Source of the DNA: Anisus vortex
Taxonomy: Eukaryota; Mollusca; Gastropoda; Planorbidae
Direction of reading: 5' to 3'
Assembly (NCBI GenBank): GCA_949126835.1
Contig: OX421501.1
Span: 496,001 to 560,000 of the forward strand
DNA length: 64,000 nucleotides
The translations under genes were made by a program, and so were the position numbers. Position 1 is the stretch's first letter. Every line of letters begins with the position of its first letter. The notes under the pieces were generated by a model. That model worked only from the letters and a program-made list of their open reading frames with translations. It was not told the DNA's origin and searched no databases. This document shows positions 58,901 to 64,000 of this stretch, piece after piece.

Positions 58901-61748
58901 TCAGTTTTCTTTCCTGCCAGAAATATGTGCACCATGTCTCACTGCCATACTGCAGGGTACTTAGAACGCATGTTTGTTAAACTAGTGCCGTAGTGGAGCG
59001 TGTAAGCAGTGGGTTTATCTAGGCTCGTTTTTTTTATCTTGACATAGTGCCCATGGCTTTAGCTATTCTGCTATTGATATCCCCATCTAGGAGCACATTG
59101 CTTGAGATTTTTGCCCCAAGGTAGCAGAACTCGTCACCTACTTCTAGTGGTTGGCCACCAAAAGTGATGCATGGCACAATTGCCGCGTTTTGAGCCAGTA
59201 CCTTGGTTTTGTTTTGACTAATGTATGTTAAGGCCGAATTTTTGGCCTGCATTGATCAGCCAGTTTGCAGATTTGGCGACAATAGATTATATATTATAAA
59301 GTATAGACTAGACCTAGCCAGTTAGAATACCATATAACTAATGCAGTAAAAGGAAAATTATATACTTTGAGATATAGGCCTAACTAATATCATCATCATA
59401 TATATACTAGTGGCAAGGACTACTAGTCCTTGACTAGTGGCTATACCCGTCAAAATGACGGAGTAACAAATGACTACAATTTGTTTTGTTAAGAGAGAAA
59501 GAAAAAAAAATACTGTATTACAATTACAATAAAAACTGGAGTGAGAACTGAGAACGTTTCTTTCGGTATTTAGTTTTTGTTATTTGTAATTGTTTCTGGT
59601 CGTTCTGACCCTGGCATATGCATACAAATTGTGGCTGTCAAGCTTCTCATATTAAAAAGTATCAAACAGTTGGGTTGACTTGACTTGTTAGCCTATTAAT
59701 AACATTAAATTAACAATAATATACTGTTACTGTTAGAGATCAAAAAGAAACAAAAATACAAATAGGCCTACCAAACAATAGAAAAGTAAATGTAAAAAAA
59801 ACTTAAATAATAATATTTTAATACAATAAAAACTAAAGGGAGAACGATTTCTGTCGGTATTTAATTGTTATTCTCGCTTATATTGTATCCATAAAACAGC
59901 ATTGATAATGTTTCTTTCGGTATTTAGTTTTTGTTATTAATATTGTGTCCGGTCGCCCTGACCCTGGCAAATATAAAAATTGTTGCTGTCAAGCTTCTGG
60001 TATGTAAAAGTAATCATTTATAACTTGTCCTTTATAATTTGTATCATTTAATTTATAGAGTGTATAAAGTCGCCCATTTAAGGACGTTCTCAATAGCGAT
60101 GTGAATCCATTAAAAAACTAAAATATTTGGTTACTTTTACTCCAAAGTATAATGCAAACATCTATAATGAAGAAAGAAATGATTTGATAGACATTACGTC
60201 ATACGGCAGTATTTACACCATTCAAACTCTCCAAGCCAAATTGCGGTGCGTAACTTTTAAAAAGGTCTCGCTACATTAAAAAAACAGCAGCAGAATGAGG
60301 AAAACCCAATAAGACCCTCACATTCAACATAGTAATTCTCGCGTTCAACATTATTGAACATAGTAAATGAACGGAAATGGTCATTTGCTATGTACGGTTA
60401 TATTTATTTGTATTTGCATAGTTGGATCTAACATTTTGGATTTATTGAATCAACACATTAATGATTATAAGTAATGAAATAAAATTCTTTATTGGAGGAC
60501 GTTTCCAATTTATACATTTAACTTTTGGCCCTATTAGTCAAATAACTTAAGCGCCTATAGGGGACAAACATATATATAAATATATATATAAATAAAAATA
60601 TAAACAAACTCACAGTAATTATATATATTGATAATATATAATTATATTATAATAGTAAGTCTAGTTAAAAGTGCATTAACATTGTTAAAATGTGTAATTT
60701 GTAAGTTAATTCTAGTTAAACATTCATTTAGCAATTAGGCCAATTATATTCTTATATGACATGTACATTTACTTGAGGGTAATAATAAAATATACTAGTA
60801 GTTATGCCAGTTAAAATGAAATGAATGACTACAATACAATTGTTTTGTTAAAAAAATAAAAATATTGAAAAAGTAAACAAATAAAAAAAATATTAACAAT
60901 AGGCTAAAAATAAAACCTTTGGCAGCAATGGAAAGCCAAAACTACACACAATTTAAAAACATTTTGCATTTTGAAAGGGACATCGGCGTGACATCGCTCT
61001 GAATATTTAGTAAATGATGCTCCAGTTTATAATCATAACATTTAATAAGTTTTAAAATAAATTAAAAAATCAAGCAGTTACCTAAATGTTAAATGCGCTC
61101 TCAGCTTACATTCTGTTTGTTGGCAGCACTATACAAATATTATTATTTTTAAATATACCTGATAAAATAAAATTTTCTTTTCGTTCGTTATCAATGAATT
61201 TAACTTTTCCTGATTCTCCGTTAAACAGCATAGGAGTCTATAGAGGACAATATAACAAATATAAATAATGGGCACAAGCGCTGGACCCCCAGTTGGCCTG
61301 CAAGCAAGAGTCTCAAGAGTTGAAAATGCCAAAAAGCCTGCAAAGTTTCGGCTAATTAGACTTAGTTAGACATTAGCCTATATTATAATATAAAACTAAA
61401 TATTATATTTTATAGATACTAAGAATAGGCCTAAACACTGAACACCAATCACCAAAGACTCGTAGACTCACTCTTGGAGTCATCAAATTCAAGGAAAGTA
61501 AAGTACTATAAAGTAGTAAAGATAGACACAGTCTTAGAGTAGTAGTTAACTGTAGTAGTCTACGTCTACTTAATTAGCCACTACTTGGACTTGGTTTTGG
61601 TAGGTAGACCTACTACTAGGGCCTAGGCTAGGCTAGTCGCTAGGGCCGCGGCTAGGCTATTAAATTATTAAATGATTAATAAATGCATTAACTTACTAGA
61701 AACTGGCCTTTTTTGTGGTGTAGATCGTTTTTGATTTGTTCTAGCCAT
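49567..61748 (-). CDS. CENPA: Centromeric histone H3 variant (CENP-A/CenH3), 5 exons
   Basis: Replaces H3 in centromeric nucleosomes and marks the kinetochore site. Minus-strand exons: 61748-61697, 57826-57749, 53029-52896, 52671-52588, 49719-49567 (TGA); all GT-AG with fitting phases, 166 residues. Starts [15 protein letters not shown] (H3-like MART), then a Ser-rich basic tail, [20 protein letters not shown] (alpha-N, ~57-75), [15 protein letters not shown] (alpha-1), a long loop 1, [14 protein letters not shown] (alpha-2), [20 protein letters not shown] and [11 protein letters not shown] (alpha-3), with tail [14 protein letters not shown] in place of RGERA. From Glu91 to Glu116 there are 26 residues, against 22 in canonical H3 and 24 in human CENP-A; Trp106 matches the CENP-A Trp where H3 has Phe. 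Canonical H3 genes are intronless. The start ATG follows the family pattern. A non-centromeric H3 variant is the alternative. Confidence 0.9.
49733..49915. repeat. Degenerate ATCATT-rich repeat beside a CenH3 acceptor
   Basis: Irregular copies of a ~22-bp unit (ACATCATTACATCATTTAG) starting about 14 bp upstream of the exon 5 acceptor (minus strand), and cut on the far side by the hAT insertion at 49928. Confidence 0.75.
49928..51970. mobile_element. 2.0-kb non-autonomous hAT transposon
   Basis: Starts CAGCGGTTCCCAAACT and ends AGTTTGGGAACCACTG (15/16 inverted), with exact 8-bp target duplication ATATAGAC at 49920-49927 and 51971-51978. Subterminal GGGGGTCGCCAAAG occurs at both ends (49984, 51906). 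No transposase frame remains. Inserted in the last CenH3 intron. Confidence 0.88.
51979..52380. other. CenH3 intron 4, remainder
   Basis: AT-rich sequence without recognisable features. Confidence 0.5.
52385..52602 (-). repeat. ~50-bp repeat x 4 carrying a CenH3 splice donor
   Basis: On the minus strand each unit has AGGAAGTAAGTAWCACACAG-like sequence: the end of exon 4 (AGGAA) plus donor GTAAGT. The real junction at 52588/52587 is the first copy, three more follow. Confidence 0.94.
52588..52671 (-). CDS. CENPA: CenH3 exon 4 (loop 1 and alpha-2)
   Basis: 84 bases, acceptor ATTTTTCAG, donor GTAAGT. Encodes [20 protein letters not shown] and MAISALQE: the extended loop 1 and Trp that separate CenH3 from canonical H3. 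Confidence 0.92.
52896..53029 (-). CDS. CENPA: CenH3 exon 3 (alpha-N and alpha-1)
   Basis: 134 bases, acceptor TCTAACTAG, donor GTGAGT. Encodes [19 protein letters not shown] and [11 protein letters not shown], unmistakably H3-like. Confidence 0.93.
53098..53557 (+). repeat. 36-bp minisatellite x ~13
   Basis: The unit contains AATAAAGACATCATAGACTG and GACATTGAACAAACAA, about 70 bp upstream (minus strand) of CenH3 exon 3. Confidence 0.96.
53795..54500 (+). repeat. 39-bp minisatellite x ~18
   Basis: The unit contains ATAGAATGACAAGTGTAAAT and AGACCATGAGTACTGGTAA. Units 3 bp-divisible, so the minus strand is open over ~270 codons, an artefact. Divergent units cluster at the low-coordinate end, while 54060-54500 is nearly homogeneous. 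Confidence 0.96.
54600..56600 (+). repeat. ~57-70 bp minisatellite x ~30 with internal (TA)n
   Basis: The unit contains GAATGTATCAGGATTATAGC, ACCATCCTGCATTCTT, a (TA)n tract of variable length, and ATATGTTGATAA. Interrupted at ~54725-55018 by unrelated sequence that includes a GC-rich GGGGGAGCAGCCGCTCCCCC hairpin. CenH3 intron 2. Confidence 0.94.
56600..56900. other. CenH3 intron 2, unique stretch
   Basis: About 300 bp of AT-rich sequence between two arrays; nothing recognised. Confidence 0.5.
56905..57485 (+). repeat. 47-bp minisatellite x ~12
   Basis: The unit contains CACAACTGCTCTCTACCAAA, GTTGTCAACACACTCCTCC and ATCTAACA; an AAAGTTG/AAAGCTG variant marks two halves of the array. Confidence 0.96.
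57598..57737 (+). repeat. 46-bp repeat x 3 beside the CenH3 exon 2 donor
   Basis: The unit contains AATAGCATCTACTGATTGTA and ends AATGCT; the last unit ends ~6 bp from the donor (complement of 57743-57748). Confidence 0.94.
57749..57826 (-). CDS. CENPA: CenH3 exon 2 (Ser-rich tail)
   Basis: 78 bases between acceptor CTCTAAAG and donor GTAACT. Encodes a run of Ser/Thr followed by [10 protein letters not shown]. Low similarity is expected in CenH3 tails; the assignment rests on phase and on splice sites. Confidence 0.82.
57850..58115 (+). repeat. 52-bp repeat x 5 beside the CenH3 exon 2 acceptor
   Basis: The unit contains CTACAGGTCTTGAACATACA and TCTAGTGATTTATTA; it begins about 20 bp upstream (minus strand) of the exon 2 acceptor. 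Confidence 0.94.
58400..59275 (-). pseudogene. LINE ORF2 fragment, frameshifted
   Basis: On the minus strand 59252-59034 reads [19 protein letters not shown] and [20 protein letters not shown] (thumb region after reverse transcriptase). Further downstream, pieces such as [15 protein letters not shown] and the [18 protein letters not shown] region near 58660-58600 appear in shifted frames. Lies in CenH3 intron 1, same strand as the gene. Confidence 0.82.
59290..60150. repeat. Internally duplicated unknown repeat
   Basis: 59551-59645 and 59905-59998 share GTTTCTTTCGGTATTTAGTT, TGACCCTGGCA and TGCTGTCAAGCTTCT. 59448-59490 (TATACCCGTCAAAATGACGG) resembles 60800-60850. The element family is not identified. 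Confidence 0.6.
60150..60630. repeat. Dispersed repeat, copy 2 of 2
   Basis: Matches 12515-12970 over nearly all its length on the same strand, with an extra ~30 bp insertion near 60335-60365. Confidence 0.85.
60631..61690. other. CenH3 intron 1, 5' part
   Basis: AT-rich; no exon or element recognised beyond the short similarity at 60800-60850. Confidence 0.5.
61697..61748 (-). CDS. CENPA: CenH3 exon 1
   Basis: ATG at 61748 (complement) encodes 17 codons plus one base, then donor GTAAGT (complement of 61691-61696). No better upstream start is needed since MART is the H3-family start. Confidence 0.88.
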
Positions 61749-62040
61749 TCTTAGTCCAACAGAATCTAAATGTTTGAAGAAAACATGAAAACAATAAGTT
61801 TGTATGCATGCATTTAATTGTTTCCATGCACAGTAAGTTTAAATTTATCATTTAAATTTGAGTGCATCAAAATTCAAAACAGCGCATCTCTCCGTAAAAA
61901 AACACAAAACCGGAAATAAACGAATGATGTTCATGACTGCCAACTCTTAACTTCGATTATAAGGCTCCAAAACAGCTGAAAAATACCACAGTATAAAAAT
62001 TACCAAAAAAAAAGTCAATAATCGCCTATACCGTAATTAC
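61749..62040 (-). promoter_or_regulatory. Probable CenH3 promoter region
   Basis: The sequence immediately upstream (minus strand) of the CenH3 ATG. No clear TATA box; no specific element can be supported, so this is positional only. Confidence 0.3.
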
Positions 62041-62042
62041 TA

Positions 62043-62113
62043 GAGGAGGCTGTTAGATCACTAAAGGGAGGAAAGTCACCTGGGATTGACAACATAATAC
62101 CAGCAGAACAGTG
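62043..62113 (+). mobile_element. LINE reverse-transcriptase scrap
   Basis: Reads EEAVRSLKGGKSPGIDNIIP, the conserved block before the reverse-transcriptase core of RTE-like LINEs, then is cut at a sequence (TGCCGTAGCCAGG) typical of another dispersed repeat. Confidence 0.75.
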
Positions 62114-63730
62114 CCGTAGCCAGGTTTTGACGCTTGGGGGAGCGAAATTTTAGTAAAAAGGCTTCTCTTTTTTAGCAACTTTTCCAGATTAATAGAATAA
62201 CTAAGAATTTGTACGTATCAAGTGTTATTTTTATAGTAGCTAATAGTGATGGGGATTTCTGCAAAATTGATTGCATCTACTGCTCATTTTCGGTATAAAC
62301 ATCTAGTATTGAAAAGTATGTATAAAATCAAAGCGAATGCTCCATAGCAGGGATCGGCAACCTACAACACGCGTGCCAGACACACAGAACGATTTTTAGT
62401 GGCACGCGAAAGACCTCCAAGAATATTGTTTAATGCAAAAAACGTATGCCAGCATAATTAGTGGGTGCTGCATGGCGAACTACATGGGTATCACACTGGA
62501 CGTCGACTGTTTTAGTTGAAATGTTTGTATGCAAAGCTCCCATCATTGAATTTGCAATCTGTGATTGAATCTATTGTTAAGATAGTCAATTGTATAGTTT
62601 CTCAATTCTCTTCCAGAAGAAAGTCATACAGAGTATAGGTAAAGTCCTGGATAGATTCTTTTCTTGTCTGGAAGCAATTAAGATTTATCTTAATGGGAAA
62701 AAAAATCCGTTATTGAATGAGGAGAACTGACTGTTGAAACCAATGTTTCTGTATGACTTGGCGACACGTTTCAGTGAGTTAAACTTCCATTTACAAGACT
62801 GGGTCCAAAGGCACTTGAAGTGTTGGGCAACTGGAATGGATTTGCATTGAAACTGGGCATATCTTTCCGTGAAATCAATTTCAAAACATTCTTTTTTTTC
62901 TCTAATTTAAGGCACATTAAGATAGATGAGCATTTTCAGAAGTTTTCAGTACGCTAGTTATATTAAAACAATTAGCTCGTTTGGTATCACTAGCATCAAA
63001 TTTGGAGAATTTAATTGAAGTAAGATAATTAACCCATTTTCTTTACATTAATATTTCTAATATGTTTCTTTTTTTTCTTTTTGTTTCCTTGTAATAAAAT
63101 TAATGGCTTACAATTTATAACTCTAAAATGATCAAATTACACAAGATAGTTGAAAATTATATAAATATTTTATGACTAAAGAATGTACGTGTACAATTTT
63201 AAACACTAAAATAACTACTCAGTTTGTATAATTATTAAGTATCTCCTTCTAAATTCCAATGAAATAAAATTATATTTCCCTTGGGCTAATATAATATGTT
63301 AGAGTAGCCTATACGATTTAGGCCACATTACATCCTTATCGTTAATTAAACCAAGGCCAAAGACCTTGGCAAGCAGTGTAAAGCAGGCCGCTTCTTAAAT
63401 TTCCTCTTATTCCTACAAACTGAAAAAATGACACACTAGTATGTGTGCACTACTTGAAAAAAAAATAATTTCCTCCTCAATTTAAAATGTATGTTTTGAA
63501 TTTAACAATATTTCCCTGTTAAAAACATCTTAGGCCTATATTTCATCTACGCTCCTTTTGTAATGAAGAATGTTGCGTTCTACACTCAACCGTATTCTGA
63601 ATCTTACTCTGCAACCTGACCTAAGGAACAAGCTGGCAACCCATGAACCGATAATCTGTAGAGTAAACTGCGTTTTATTTCAATAACATTTGTACAGAAA
63701 CAAATAGGCTACACACACATAGACAAAAAA
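62114..63730. other. Upstream intergenic sequence
   Basis: AT-rich. At 62348-62410 GATCGGCAACCTACAACACG with GGCACGCG resembles the 5' end of the hAT MITE at 5410, a truncated relative. No gene is recognised. Confidence 0.5.
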
Positions 63731-63734
63731 AAAA

Positions 63735-63845
63735 TACCGAATATACTCGCGTATAAGTCGCACCGGTGTATAAGTCGCACCCCTAGTTTAAGATTTTTGT
63801 CCTTATACGTTGTCATTGACCCGCGCATAAGTCGCACCCCCACTT
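63735..63845. mobile_element. Fragment of a DNA-transposon-like dispersed repeat
   Basis: CGTATAAGTCGCACC is repeated with variants (63751, 63768, 63826) in a layout common to widely dispersed MITEs; the far end lies outside or is lost. Confidence 0.45.
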
Positions 63846-64000
63846 CGCGGGTTAGACTGCCTTTTTATATCTCAAAAATGCATACCTTTTAAACATAAAA
63901 GTTACTAAATATTCAACCTAATTTGGAAACTTTCCTTAAAAAATTGTTCTAATCGTGCATAAGGCAAACATAATCAAATAAAGGCATATCCTAATAAGTC

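Overview
The window is animal nuclear DNA: split genes with GT-AG introns, AT-rich introns, non-LTR and LTR retrotransposons, hAT-type MITEs, tRNA-derived SINEs and very abundant minisatellites. Gene content and repeat style fit an invertebrate, probably a gastropod mollusc; the species cannot be fixed from sequence alone. My rough array boundaries put nearly a quarter of the window (about 15 kb) in tandem repeats.

Three protein genes can be assembled by eye with consistent splice phases. (1) Plus strand, 1-22920: the C-terminal ~450 codons of anaphase-promoting complex subunit 5 (ANAPC5), 11 exons, first one cut by the window edge. Its third intron holds a degraded Ty3/Gypsy-type LTR element on the minus strand and a ~3.9 kb minisatellite. 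(2) Plus strand, 30433-46863: a large RNA-binding-type protein with a Y/G/Q-rich and RGG-rich N-terminus, three divergent double-stranded-RNA-binding-like modules and a Pro/Arg/Phe-rich tail; two alternative first exons are possible. I cannot name it firmly (NKRF-like is a guess). (3) Minus strand, 49567-61748: a five-exon gene for a 166-residue histone H3 variant with CENP-A/CenH3 hallmarks (longer loop 1, Trp at the start of helix 2, H3-like MART N-terminus, divergent tail). Genes 2 and 3 converge, with about 2.7 kb between their stop codons.

Layout: 1-23.7 kb ANAPC5; 23.7-30.3 kb intergenic, with LINE remnants and a 1.6 kb higher-order minisatellite; 30.4-46.9 kb the RGG/dsRBM gene with MITEs, SINEs and an antisense L2/CR1-like LINE in its introns; 46.9-49.6 kb convergent spacer; 49.6-61.7 kb the CenH3 gene, whose second intron is mostly arrays; 61.7-64 kb upstream sequence with repeat fragments.

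The most striking pattern is that many minisatellites are anchored on splice junctions. At seven junctions, in all three genes, the repeat unit contains a copy of the exon edge and its splice site, so the true site is followed or preceded by many decoys. At least six more arrays stop within a few to some tens of bases of a splice site. This suggests a recurrent process that expands tandem repeats from exon-intron boundaries.
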